Below are positions 49,535 to 57,822 of a DNA stretch of 64,000 bases, in pieces. The translations under genes and the position numbers were made by a program. The notes under the pieces are model-generated. The model ran no database searches. It was not told the DNA's origin and worked only from the letters and a program-made list of their open reading frames with translations. How positions within the stretch are numbered: position 1 is the first letter of the stretch; each line of letters opens with the position of its first letter. The DNA is from an uncultured Oscillospiraceae bacterium (GTDB lineage: Bacteria > Bacillota > Clostridia > Oscillospirales > Oscillospiraceae). The stretch lies in NCBI GenBank assembly GCA_910579965.1, contig CAJTWF010000001.1:21728-85727 (forward strand). Direction: 5' to 3'.

Positions 49535-50296
49535 ATGCTCTTTGACACCCACGCCCACTACGACGCTCCGGAGTTTGACCAGGACCGGGACGCGCTCCTG
49601 GCCCGTCTGCCGGAGCAGGACGTCTCCCTGGTGGTGAACCCGGGCTGTGACCCGGCCAGCTCCCGGGCGGCTCTGGAGCTGGCCGGGCGGTATCCCTTCC
49701 TCTATGCCGCCGTGGGCTGGCACCCGGAGAACTGCGCCCCCTACGACGGAAGCCTGGACGGCATCCGGGAGCTGGCCCAAGCGCCCAGGACTGTGGCCAT
49801 CGGTGAGATCGGCCTGGACTACTACTGGGAGGAGAATCCCCCCAGGGAGCTGCAGCGCCGGGTGTTCCGGGACCAGATGGCTCTGGCCCAGGAGCTGGGG
49901 CTGCCGGTGATCGTCCACGACCGGGAAGCCCACGCCGACGCGCTGGCCGTGGTCCGGGCGTTTCCCGGGGTGCGGGGGGTGTTCCACTGCTTCTCCGGCA
50001 GCGCGGAGATGGCCCGGGAGCTGGCGGAGCTGGGGTGGATGATCTCCTTTACCGGGGTGCTCACCTACAAGAACGCCCGCCGGGCCCTGGAGGCGGCCCA
50101 GGCCGTGCCTATGGACCAGATCATGATCGAGACCGACAGCCCCTATATGGCCCCGGTGCCGGTGCGGGGCCGGCGCAACCACTCGGGCAACCTCTGCCAT
50201 ATCTGCCAGCGGCTGGCGGAGGTGCGGGGGATCTCCTATGAGGAGTGCGCCCGGATCACCCTGGAAAACGGGAAGCGCTTTTTCTCCATTCCGTGA
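49535..50296 (+). CDS. tatD: TatD family metal-dependent hydrolase
   Basis: A 253-residue TIM-barrel hydrolase: LFDTHAHYDAPEF (metal HxH), VGWHPEN, GEIGLDYYW, VIVHDREAHAD, GVFHCFSGS, IETDSPYMAP. TatD enzymes are Mg-dependent 3'-5' nucleases or related deoxyribonucleases. ATG 49535 has AAAAGGAGG about 9 nt upstream; the longer frame runs into the rpsR terminator and is rejected. Confidence 0.93.
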   Translation: MLFDTHAHYDAPEFDQDRDALLARLPEQDVSLVVNPGCDPASSRAALELAGRYPFLYAAVGWHPENCAPYDGSLDGIRELAQAPRTVAIGEIGLDYYWEENPPRELQRRVFRDQMALAQELGLPVIVHDREAHADALAVVRAFPGVRGVFHCFSGSAEMARELAELGWMISFTGVLTYKNARRALEAAQAVPMDQIMIETDSPYMAPVPVRGRRNHSGNLCHICQRLAEVRGISYEECARITLENGKRFFSIP

Positions 50297-50304
50297 GACA
50301 GCAG

Positions 50305-50339
50305 ACCGGCGCCGCGCCTCTGTGGGGCGCGGCGCCGGT
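50305..50339. terminator. GC-rich hairpin between convergent tatD and the flavoprotein gene
   Basis: A 14-bp perfect stem (50305-50318 with 50326-50339), 7-nt loop, without T-tracts. It sits between two convergent stops and probably blocks read-through in both directions. Confidence 0.6.
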
Positions 50340-50343
50340 GCGC

Positions 50344-50964
50344 TCAGCGGATGAAATTGGTCCGGGCCGGCGGGACCGGCGCGGGAGCCTCGATTCCGGC
50401 CGCCCGGCCGGCGGCGATGGACTTGATGAGCCACGCCATGTTCCGGCCCAGTGTGGTCATGACAGCCATACCCTCCTCGTCCTGGCGGACCTCATCGGGG
50501 GTATTGCCGTGGACCATGGTCCAGTAGCGGGAGGAGACCACAGGCATCTGGTTGATGGAGAAGTACTTGTTCAGCTGGTCCAGGGCGGCGGTGGCGCCAG
50601 CCCGGCGGGCGCTGACCACGGCGGCGGCGGGCTTGAGGCGCAGCGCGGCGCCGGCGGAGTAAAACAGCCGGTCCAGGGCGCAGGTGATCTGGCCGGAGGC
50701 GGCGGCGTAGTGGACCGGAGAGCCCACCACCAGGCCGTCACAGGTCCGGGCCTTCTCCGCAGCCACGTTGACCACGTCGTCGTGGACGCATTTGCCCAGC
50801 TGGCGGCAAGCCCCGCAGCCGGCACAGCCGGCGGTGGCGTCCCTGCCCAGCCAGAGGATCTCCGTCTCCAGGCCCTCCTCCGTCAGGGCCCGGGCCACCT
50901 GGTCCAGGGCGGTATAGGTGCAGCCCTTCTCGTGGGGGCTGCCGTTGAGCAGCAGTACCTTCAT
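50344..50964 (-). CDS. flavodoxin-fold NAD(P)H/FMN reductase, Isf-like
   Basis: A 206-residue protein of the FMN_red family: MKVLLLNGSPHEKGCTYTALDQ (FMN phosphate loop), GLVVGSPVHYAAASGQITCALDRLF. A Cys cluster CAGCGACRQLGKC at about residues 47-59 is the compact motif of iron-sulfur flavoproteins (Isf). It would shuttle electrons between FMN and small acceptors. The exact acceptor is unknown. Confidence 0.87.
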   Translation of the reverse strand: MKVLLLNGSPHEKGCTYTALDQVARALTEEGLETEILWLGRDATAGCAGCGACRQLGKCVHDDVVNVAAEKARTCDGLVVGSPVHYAAASGQITCALDRLFYSAGAALRLKPAAAVVSARRAGATAALDQLNKYFSINQMPVVSSRYWTMVHGNTPDEVRQDEEGMAVMTTLGRNMAWLIKSIAAGRAAGIEAPAPVPPARTNFIR

Positions 50965-51390
50965 AGTCGTGTCCTCCTCTTGCGAATCATCTGCTTTTTA
51001 TTATAGCAGGTTTTCGGCAGAACGCAACCGGTGTTTTGACGGCGCTCTGCGGGAAATCTCATTAGATAGGATGTCGGGAGAAGGGGAGGCGTTCAAGCCT
51101 ATGTAAGCGTCTTTTTAAGATGAACACTTTGTCCATGGATTTTGTCGCTTCGTCTGCCGAAAGATGCCCATTTCCAGCATGATTTACAACTTCAAAAAAC
51201 GCAATTTCTGTAACTTTCCCCCGCATTTTTCGTCTGTCCGCCCCCACACAAACTCTATGATTTTACAAATATTTCCACAGAACAAAATTGATTTCCATGG
51301 GAATTCTCCCCAGAGGTTGCGGATTGGGCAAAAGTGTGGTACACTTTTCAGCGAAATGAACTTATTCTGCCTGTGCGAGGTATCTATCCC
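50965..51390. other. AT-rich intergenic region with promoter for the LOR-domain gene
   Basis: 426 bp without a credible gene (frames in both directions have no SD and poor codon use). TTGCGG (51317-51322) and TACACT (51340-51345) with a 17-bp spacer form a likely plus-strand promoter for the following gene. Confidence 0.6.
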
Positions 51391-51861
51391 ATGAAAATGC
51401 TATTCAAGCAGCGTTTCTTCTCCTGGTTCGACAGCTACGACATCTACGACGAAAACGGCCGCACCCTCTTCACCGTGGAGGGCAGGCTCAGCTGGGGCCA
51501 CTGCCTCCACATCCTTAACGCCGCCGGGGAGCACATCGGCACAGTTCAGGAGCGGGTGCTCACCTTTCTGCCCCAGTTCGAGCTCTACGCCTACGGGGAG
51601 TACCTGGGCTGTCTGCGAAAGGAGTTCACCCTCTTCTCCCCCCGGTTCACCATTGATTGCAGCGACTGGGAGATTGAGGGCAGCTGGACGGAGTGGGACT
51701 ACTCCGTTGTCAGTCCCAGTCAGGGGGTGGTGGCCTCCATCGGCAAGGAGCTGCTTCAGTGGACGGACACCTATGTTATAGACGTGCTGGACCCGGACAA
51801 CGCCCTGTGCGTGCTGATGGTGGTACTGGCCATTGACGCGGAGAAGTGCGGACGGGACTGA
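51391..51861 (+). CDS. LURP-one-related (LOR) family protein
   Basis: A 156-residue soluble beta-rich protein: KMLFKQRFFSWFDSYDIYDENGRTLFTVEGRLSWGHCLHILNAAGEHIGTVQERVL. This matches the tubby-like LOR fold found in plant and bacterial proteins of unknown biochemical role. ATG 51391 is chosen as family start (weak SD GAGG). Followed 31 nt later by rarA. Confidence 0.85.
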   Translation: MKMLFKQRFFSWFDSYDIYDENGRTLFTVEGRLSWGHCLHILNAAGEHIGTVQERVLTFLPQFELYAYGEYLGCLRKEFTLFSPRFTIDCSDWEIEGSWTEWDYSVVSPSQGVVASIGKELLQWTDTYVIDVLDPDNALCVLMVVLAIDAEKCGRD

Positions 51862-51892
51862 GCGCCTGATTTTGGAAAGGAAGTGACCGCCT

Positions 51893-53164
51893 ATGGACCG
51901 CCCCCTGGCGGACCGTATCCGTCCCCAGACCCTGGAGGAGGTGGTGGGCCAGCGGCATCTGCTGGGCCCCGACGCCCTGCTGCGCCGGTTCATCGAGAAA
52001 GGGACGGACGCCAACATGGTCTTCTACGGCCCCTCCGGCACCGGCAAGACCACCATTGCCAACATCATTGCCCGGCAGACCCACCGCACCCTCTACCGGC
52101 TCAACGCCACCACCGCCTCTCTCCAGGATATCAAGGACATCATCGGAGAGGTGGGCACGCTGATGGCCCCGGGGGGTGTGCTGCTGTACCTGGACGAGAT
52201 CCAGTACTTCAACAAGAAGCAGCAGCAGTCCCTGCTGGAGTTTATGGAGAACGGGTCCATCACCCTCATCGCCTCCACCACCGAGAACCCCTACTTCTAC
52301 GTCTACGCCGCCCTCCTCAGCCGCAGCACGGTCTTTGAGTTCAAGCCCGTCACCGCCGCCGACGTGCGCCCCGCCGTGGACCGGGCCCTGGACCTGGTCC
52401 GCTCGGAGAGCCCCCTGCCCCTGAGCTGGGAGGAGGGGGTGCCGGACTACGTGGCCCAGGCCTGCGGCGGGGACGTGCGCAAGGCTATGAACGCGGTGGA
52501 GCTGCTCTACGAGGCCGCCTCCGTCCAGGACGGAGCGCTGACGCTCACCCTGTCGGACGCCCGGCAGGTGAGCCAGCGCAGCGCCATGCGGTATGACCGG
52601 GGGGGAGACGCCATGTACGACATGGCCTCCGCCCTGATGAAATCCCTCCGGGGCAGTGATCCGGACGCGGCCCTCCACTATCTGGCCCGATTCCTGGAGG
52701 CGGGGGATCTGATTACCCCCTGCCGCCGCCTGCTCTGCTCCGCCAGCGAGGACGTGGGGCTGGCCTATCCCCAGGCGGTGTCCATCGTCAAGTCCTGCGT
52801 GGACACGGCCATGCAGCTGGGGCTCCCGGAGGCCCAGCTGCCCCTGGCCCAGGCGGCCATCCTGCTGGCCACCGCGCCCAAGTCCAACTCCGTCATCAAC
52901 GCCATCGGCGCGGCCTGGCAGGACGTGAAGCGGGGCCGGACCGGGGCCATCCCCCGGGAGCTGCAAAACGTCCACGCCGACACCACCGGCCAGGAGCGGG
53001 AGCAGGGGTATCTCTACCCCCATGCCTACCCCGGCCACTGGGTAAAGCAGCAGTACCTCCCCGACGAGCTGGCCGGGGCGGTCTACTACCAGTACGGAGA
53101 CAACAAGTCGGAGCAGGCCGCCCGGGCCTACTGGGAGAGAATCCGGGGGGACGGCACTCAGTAG
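51893..53164 (+). CDS. rarA: replication-associated recombination protein A (RarA/MgsA)
   Basis: A 423-residue AAA+ ATPase: PQTLEEVVGQRHLLG, Walker A GPSGTGKTT (46-54), Walker B LLYLDEIQYFNKKQQ, sensor TTENPYF, then the MgsA C-terminal domain (YHYARFLEAGD-like, DLITPCRRLLCSASEDVGLAYP). It acts on stalled forks. GGAAAGGAAG SD. Its end overlaps the convergent S1 gene by 7 bp. Confidence 0.93.
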   Translation: MDRPLADRIRPQTLEEVVGQRHLLGPDALLRRFIEKGTDANMVFYGPSGTGKTTIANIIARQTHRTLYRLNATTASLQDIKDIIGEVGTLMAPGGVLLYLDEIQYFNKKQQQSLLEFMENGSITLIASTTENPYFYVYAALLSRSTVFEFKPVTAADVRPAVDRALDLVRSESPLPLSWEEGVPDYVAQACGGDVRKAMNAVELLYEAASVQDGALTLTLSDARQVSQRSAMRYDRGGDAMYDMASALMKSLRGSDPDAALHYLARFLEAGDLITPCRRLLCSASEDVGLAYPQAVSIVKSCVDTAMQLGLPEAQLPLAQAAILLATAPKSNSVINAIGAAWQDVKRGRTGAIPRELQNVHADTTGQEREQGYLYPHAYPGHWVKQQYLPDELAGAVYYQYGDNKSEQAARAYWERIRGDGTQ

Positions 53165-54039
53165 GTCCAGCCGTCCACAGCGCCGTCGGTGATGAAGTAG
53201 GTCAGCGCCCCCGGCTCCTGAGCCGGGCCCAGGTTTTCGATGACCTGGAGCTTGATCTTCCGGTTCTCCGGCCGGATGGATTTTATGTACACACTCACCC
53301 GGTCCCCGGGCTCCAGATCCCCCCGCCAGTCCGCCAGACCGGAGAGGTTGGGGGCCAGCTCGATGAACACACCGTACTCCCGCACGCCCCGCACCACGCC
53401 CTCCACCGCGTCGCCGGGGGCGAAGGCGGCGGCGTTCTCCAGCCAGGTGCCCAGCAGCTGCTTGTGGGTGAGGTAGAACCGGCAGGCGTCCCGGTCCACC
53501 GCCGTCACCGCCGCCAGGATATCCTGGTCCACCCGGAAGCGGACGCCAGGGTGGGGGATGCGGGCCACGGAGATGTTCTCCAGGGGGATGAGGCTGGTCA
53601 CACCGCAGCCCAGGTCCACGAACGCGCCGAATTTTTCCAGGTGGGTCACCCGGGCGGGCAGAACCGTGCCCGGCGGCGCATTCTCCAGGAGCCACGCCAT
53701 GGCCTGCTCCTGGGCCGCCCGGCGGGAGAGGGTGAGCCGGGGTCTGCCGCCGCCGTCCACGTCAATGGCCGTGACGGTGAAGCTGGTGGGCTTCCCCACC
53801 CGGGAGAGGATGGCGATGTCCCGTTCCGCGCCGCTGATCGAGGGGTGGATTGCGTCCAGCCGGGGGATGGTCCCCTCGTAGCCGCCGAAGCGGACGGTCA
53901 GATCCCGCTGCGCGTCGCAGCGGATGGCCATGCCGGTGAGGATGGTCTGATCCTCCATTGCCAGCTGGAGGGCGCTGAGGGGCTGGTTGTCTGGAAACAG
54001 GGGGCCCGCGCCCTCCGGTAAATATTCATTTCTGCGCAC
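53158..54039 (-). CDS. S1 RNA-binding domain protein
   Basis: A 293-residue protein with two S1 OB folds: PPGTVLPARVTHLEKFGAFVDLGCGVTSLIPLENIS (about 123-160) and PGDAVEGVVRGVREYGVFIELAPNLSGLAD (about 210-240). The N-terminal 110 residues are less typical (GTIPRLDAIHPSISGAERDIAILSRVGKP). It is shorter than ribosomal S1 and resembles the Clostridia S1-like proteins placed near rarA or DUF951; RNA target unknown. Start GTG 54039 with a weak SD. Confidence 0.85.
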   Translation of the reverse strand: MRRNEYLPEGAGPLFPDNQPLSALQLAMEDQTILTGMAIRCDAQRDLTVRFGGYEGTIPRLDAIHPSISGAERDIAILSRVGKPTSFTVTAIDVDGGGRPRLTLSRRAAQEQAMAWLLENAPPGTVLPARVTHLEKFGAFVDLGCGVTSLIPLENISVARIPHPGVRFRVDQDILAAVTAVDRDACRFYLTHKQLLGTWLENAAAFAPGDAVEGVVRGVREYGVFIELAPNLSGLADWRGDLEPGDRVSVYIKSIRPENRKIKLQVIENLGPAQEPGALTYFITDGAVDGWTY

Positions 54040-54122
54040 AAGCTACACCGTCCTATCTGTTTTGGATAGGCTAGTGTATGCGCCGGGGTGCTTGACCGTT
54101 GAGAGATTGGGGGAAATTTGAT

Positions 54123-54314
54123 GTGGATTTGCGGTTGAACCAGCGGGTGGAGCTGAAAAAGCAGCACCCCTGCGGCAGCAAGGTGTGGACCATCCTCCGG
54201 GTGGGGATGGATATCAAGCTGCGCTGCCAGGGGTGCGGCCATGAGCTGATGCTCCCCCGCAGCAAGGCGGAAAAAGCCATCAAGAAGATTTTAGAGGAGG
54301 AGGCGAGCACGTGA
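54123..54314 (+). CDS. DUF951 family protein
   Basis: A 63-residue protein: VDLRLNQRVELKKQHPCGSKVWTILRVGMDIKLRCQGCGHELMLPRSKAEKAIKKIL. This is the DUF951 family, with one Cys and a CxxC, probably zinc- and nucleic-acid-binding. Start is GTG 54123 with GGGGGA upstream; an upstream TTG extends the frame but lacks an SD. Function unknown. Confidence 0.88.
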   Translation: MDLRLNQRVELKKQHPCGSKVWTILRVGMDIKLRCQGCGHELMLPRSKAEKAIKKILEEEAST

Positions 54315-54406
54315 ACAAGAAGTGGGTGACGATTGTTTCCCGCGTGGTCATCGGCCTGCTGGTGCTGACCATGCTGGCGGGCATGATCCTGCCCATGCTG
54401 GCGTGA
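54311..54406 (+). CDS. 31-residue membrane peptide coupled to DUF951
   Basis: GTG 54311 overlaps the DUF951 stop (GTGA) and follows GGAGGAGG. The product MNKKWVTIVSRVVIGLLVLT... is a short positive N-terminus followed by one hydrophobic helix to the end (LTMLAGMILPMLA). Coupled overlap and SD argue it is translated. No family recognised. Confidence 0.6.
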   Translation: MNKKWVTIVSRVVIGLLVLTMLAGMILPMLA

Positions 54407-54426
54407 GCCGGAGCTTTTTTAGCAGT

Positions 54427-54460
54427 CATACATTTTCTTTGTGAACAAAGAAAATGTATG
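54427..54460. terminator. AT-rich hairpin after the DUF951 pair
   Basis: A 14-bp perfect stem (54427-54440 with 54447-54460), 6-nt loop, of the same TTTTCTTT type as those at 9.0 and 13.8 kb. Probably the 3' end of the DUF951 transcript. Confidence 0.6.
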
Positions 54461-54563
54461 AAAAACGCTAAATGAGCAAAATCAAAAAGTGCACAAAAGA
54501 GCCCTAAAGCGGAGTGATCTTGTCAATATCAGATGACACATCCAACTCAAAGATAATAGGTTC

Positions 54564-55193
54564 TTACGCAGCGGCGCCTTGGTCGGCATAGAATCTCTGG
54601 CGCTTCAGCGCGGGCGGGAGGCCGTCGTTGGCGGAGCAGATCCGGCGGCGGTTCCAGTAGCTGATGAAGTACCTCCAGATCAGGGCCTTCAATTGCTTAA
54701 CAGTCATGTTCTCCGGGACGATGCGGTTATAGAACAACTCACTCTTCATCCTGGCTCACATGCTCTCACGGCGGGCGTTGTCATGACAGCGGCCGCCGTC
54801 GCTGTTCATGCTCTGGCGGATGCCGTGCTTTTCCACCGCGGCCCGATAGGCCCCACTGGTGTACCGGGAACCCCGGCCAGAGTGGACGATGGCTCCCCGC
54901 AGGGCAGGATAGGACGCCGCCGCGCTGTCCATCATTCGCACACACAACTCCGCCCCCATGTTGTCATCCATGACCAGGCCCAGGACGGAGAGATCAACAC
55001 AGTCAAAGATGGCCGAGACATACAGCTTTCCATCCTTCGCTTTCAACTCGGTGATGTCGGTGACGCATTTTTCCAGAGGTTTTTTATTGCAGACATCCTC
55101 GTCGTGGATCTCCCGCATGGTGTCCGCCAGCCCTTGGTGCTTCCAGGCCCGATTTTGCCGCGAAAGATACTGATAAAACCTCTGCCGGCTCAC
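54564..55193 (-). pseudogene. IS3 transposase orfB (integrase core), broken
   Basis: The rve domain is readable: FYQYLSRQNRAWKHQGLADTMREIHDEDVCNKKPLEKCVTDITELKAKDGKLYVSAIFDCVD, then in-frame TGA at 54756-54758 where related proteins have Trp (ESM-stop-ARMKSELFY...), then the C-terminal 61 residues to 54564. Upstream, a TAG interrupts the join to the first helical part (RFVAQ-stop-TDGGKNKG). So it cannot make a working transposase. Confidence 0.85.
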
Positions 55194-55411
55194 CTCCAGA
55201 ACGCGGCAATACAGTGAAATCTTCCCCTTATTCTTGCCGCCGTCCGTCTATTGCGCAACAAACCTCATTCGTTGCTCCCTATTGACTTCCGACGGCTCGC
55301 GGCGAAAAAAGCGCTGGCCTCCGCAAAAACTCGTTCTCTTCCTTCAGATGACGGTTCTCTCGATCCAGCGTCTTGATCTGCTTGCGCAGCGCCCCCAGTT
55401 TTCCGCCAGAA

Positions 55412-55537
55412 TCATGGACTCGCCAGGACCCCGGGAGCCCGGGCCTGCCCAGCCGTCCCTCCCGCTCCGATCTCCTTCGCCAGCTTTACGGCCTGCACCT
55501 TGTACCCCTTCTCATATTTCCTTTGTTCCCGCGCCAT
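55412..55537 (-). pseudogene. IS3 orfA N-terminal fragment
   Basis: ATG 55537 opens MAREQRKYEKGYKVQAVKLAKEIG, the HTH start of an IS3 orfA. The frame is then lost (the expected LRKQIKTLDRENRHLKEENEFL leucine-zipper part continues in another frame at about 55310-55400). Frameshifted remnant. Confidence 0.7.
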
Positions 55538-55749
55538 TTTATGCACCTTCCTTACTCCCGTTATTTTACTCCTTTTCCGTGAGTTGGAGGTGTCTACTTT
55601 TTTGTACCAAATCACTTTCAGATTGTCCAGAAGCAGGGACACCTTCTGTTTTGAAACGCGAATCAGGCGCTCCATAAACCGGATCAGCCGCTACCATATC
55701 TTCCCTGATTTTCCTGCCTTTTCTCTCAAGGATAGTAATAACTTACACT

Positions 55750-56376
55750 TTACTTGTTTTTATCATAGAGTTCCTCTATCCGCAAGGCATCATCCATCTG
55801 CTCATAAACCAAAAACTGTGAAAGAAATACGATGTACCATATGCCGGTTACCGGCAGCAGGAGCAGCGTCCAAGGTGCAAACAGCACATAGACCGCCCAG
55901 TGCGCCAGCTGCAAAATACCAGTCCCCATGACCCGCCAGAAGTACCTGATCAGAAACAGCAGCGCATTGCGCAGCCGGATGGCTGGAGCCTGCCGGAACA
56001 GCACGATCTGCGGCCAGAGCAGGGTATTCGCCACCAGGATCAGCAGCAGCCCTGCCAGATATATGCCTATAGTCCCCATGGACGGCCCTGTCTCCGCCCA
56101 CCAGAACAGCATCCCCATAAAGGCGTACAGTCCCGCAAACAGTCCCATTACCGCACCTAAAAGCATGCTTCCCTGCCAGTTCTGCCGCCAGGAACGCTTC
56201 CAGCCGTCCAACCAGGGGGTCGGATCGTCCCGCAGGCCCCGCAGGACAGCGTCATACATCCCAGCCAAAAACGGCCCCGCAATCGCGCCGCCTGCGATGG
56301 AGCAGGGAAGAAGCACCAGGATGCTGGATACGGCGACGGCATAAAATATTCCCGCCGCCAGCGGCGCAAAACCCAC
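55750..56376 (-). CDS. DUF624-like (YesL) membrane protein, start uncertain
   Basis: A 208-residue or longer protein with about five hydrophobic segments and charged loops (FRQAPAIRLRNALLFLIRYFWRVMG), similar to YesL/DUF624 proteins that sit next to LplB/YtcP-type sugar transporters. The start GTG 56376 has no SD. The same frame continues upstream with good protein sequence (DPHYNENGRQTGFYRYRQLLSNRFGQWWKINLLTL) to a TAG at 56482-56484, and beyond it GTG 56502 has AAGGAGG at proper spacing. The gene may have suffered a nonsense mutation at codon 7. Confidence 0.7.
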   Translation of the reverse strand: MGFAPLAAGIFYAVAVSSILVLLPCSIAGGAIAGPFLAGMYDAVLRGLRDDPTPWLDGWKRSWRQNWQGSMLLGAVMGLFAGLYAFMGMLFWWAETGPSMGTIGIYLAGLLLILVANTLLWPQIVLFRQAPAIRLRNALLFLIRYFWRVMGTGILQLAHWAVYVLFAPWTLLLLPVTGIWYIVFLSQFLVYEQMDDALRIEELYDKNK

Positions 56377-56515
56377 CAGAGTCAGCAGATTGATCTTCCA
56401 CCACTGGCCAAACCGGTTGGACAGCAGCTGGCGGTAACGGTAAAAGCCCGTCTGCCGCCCGTTCTCATTGTAGTGCGGGTCCTAAGGAAACAGCAGTCCC
56501 ACGAATCATCCCTCC

Positions 56516-57103
56516 TTATGCAGCATAGTGGCAGTTCGACAGAAAGCCCGCCAGAATTTCCTGTGCGCTGCCATCAAATTTCTCCCGGCAGGACAGCTCC
56601 ACACTGATTGCATAGTTCCGGTACACGCCAAAGGCTGACGCGCCCCTGGCATAGGGGTTTGTGTCCGACTCGTAGGTATAGTTGATGACCGTAAATTCCT
56701 GGCCATTATAGGTCTCCGCAGAGGTCTCCTCTATTGCATACTGGCTGGAAGCCATGTCCATCCACTCTGCCGCGCGGCTCTTGGCCTTTTCAGCTTTGTT
56801 ATAGCCTGCCAGCAGGACATAGACCTGCGCGTCATAGAGCTGGGCCTCATCGCCGTCCTCGTTGGTATAAGGCTCCGCCTCGCCAATAGACCAGGTGGCG
56901 TAATACATACCGTTGGCAGTCAGCGCGTCATTGTTCTCCCGGGGCGTCAGTCCCTCTGGCGTATCTATGCCGATCACGTTCCCAACGCTCACCCAGCGTT
57001 CATCCCAGACCCCGCCGTCCGCCGCCTGCCGGGGGACGGACTGAGCGCACCCCGCCAGACAGATACATCCCGCCAGCAGCAGCGCAAAAACATGCCTTTT
57101 CAT
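56516..57103 (-). CDS. hypothetical lipoprotein
   Basis: A 195-residue lipoprotein: signal MKRHVFALLLAGCICLAGC (lipobox LAGC), then an extracytoplasmic domain (WVSVGNVIGIDTPEGLTPRENNDALTANGMYYATWSIG) with no family I recognise. Start ATG 57103 overlaps the upstream stop (ATGA). In this locus it could be an accessory surface protein for sugar use (inference from position). Confidence 0.75.
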   Translation of the reverse strand: MKRHVFALLLAGCICLAGCAQSVPRQAADGGVWDERWVSVGNVIGIDTPEGLTPRENNDALTANGMYYATWSIGEAEPYTNEDGDEAQLYDAQVYVLLAGYNKAEKAKSRAAEWMDMASSQYAIEETSAETYNGQEFTVINYTYESDTNPYARGASAFGVYRNYAISVELSCREKFDGSAQEILAGFLSNCHYAA

Positions 57104-57813
57104 GAAACCGCTCCTTCCGTCAATTTGGTCCACAGAACATCACAGCCTTCCGGATATGCAGAGGTTTTTTCCGTCCAGAATCCCCGGCGGGCCAGATACA
57201 AAGCAGAAACAAGCTCTTGACTGCTGCCGGTCACTGTACTGCCCATCCATTCGTAAGCGTACTCGCCCAGATCAAACCCCGCTAGCACCGGGCAGTTCCC
57301 CCAGACCAGGCAGGTTTCTTCAAGAGAATCCCCGCCCTTCTCAGGCAGGGAGCCATCCAGGCGGCGAAGGGAATGATAGCCCCGCTGAAACTGTTCCGGG
57401 TCCTCCAGCAGAAAGAAGTAGCTCTCGCACTCCAGAATATCTCCCATCAAAGAAACCTGCGCCGCAGCGGTCATATCGGGGGTCCTGCTGTCAGAGACAT
57501 ACTGTGTCAGGGCGGCGGCAATTTTTCCGTCTCCGTTCAGGTCCTCCCCCAGGGAGGCGAAAGCTGCCTCCAGCGCGGCGGCGGTGTCCTCCGGCAGACG
57601 GCTGCTCCCCACATATGCGATCTTATAATCCGGTTCTGCCCGGCTGAGCGTGTTCCACACAATGCTTCCAGTGATTGCCAGAAATACCAGTACGATCCCT
57701 ACATGCCATTTATAATAATGCCACCAATTTTTCCACTTCTCCGTCTTTGTCAATTCAAGAGGCGCGTCCGGCTTGACGTCCCGGTATTTCTTCTTCAGAT
57801 ATTCGCTTGCCAT
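57100..57813 (-). CDS. hypothetical membrane-anchored protein
   Basis: 237 residues: a basic cytosolic N-terminus (ASEYLKKKYRDVKPDAPLELTKTEKWKNWWHYYKWH), one membrane helix (about residues 38-58, VGIVLVFLAITGSIVWNTL), and an external domain. The KNWWHYYKWH-helix pattern is common in Clostridia proteins encoded beside YesL-type genes; function unknown. Start ATG 57813, 10 nt after the lacI stop. Confidence 0.75.
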   Translation of the reverse strand: MASEYLKKKYRDVKPDAPLELTKTEKWKNWWHYYKWHVGIVLVFLAITGSIVWNTLSRAEPDYKIAYVGSSRLPEDTAAALEAAFASLGEDLNGDGKIAAALTQYVSDSRTPDMTAAAQVSLMGDILECESYFFLLEDPEQFQRGYHSLRRLDGSLPEKGGDSLEETCLVWGNCPVLAGFDLGEYAYEWMGSTVTGSSQELVSALYLARRGFWTEKTSAYPEGCDVLWTKLTEGAVS

Positions 57814-57822
57814 CACTGTTTC

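Larger units (their letters stand above)
54521..55609 (-). mobile_element. decayed IS3-family insertion sequence
   Basis: Ends share an imperfect inverted repeat (core GACACmTCCAACTCA just inside both edges, e.g. GTAGACACCTCCAACTC on the right). orfA-like and orfB-like transposase remains are on the minus strand, both broken (frameshift in orfA, stop codons in orfB). Full length about 1.09 kb is below an intact 1.2-1.5-kb IS3 member, so it is not autonomous. Confidence 0.85.

Noticed and set aside
51062..51394. Small genes in the 51.0-51.4 kb gap
   Set aside because: Frames on both strands lack SD sites and show AT-rich non-coding composition.
54521..55609. Active IS3 element
   Set aside because: At least two stop codons and a frameshift interrupt the transposase frames.
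56482..56484. Amber codon read as pyrrolysine
   Set aside because: No sign of methylamine genes and the position is in a poorly conserved leader; nonsense mutation is simpler.
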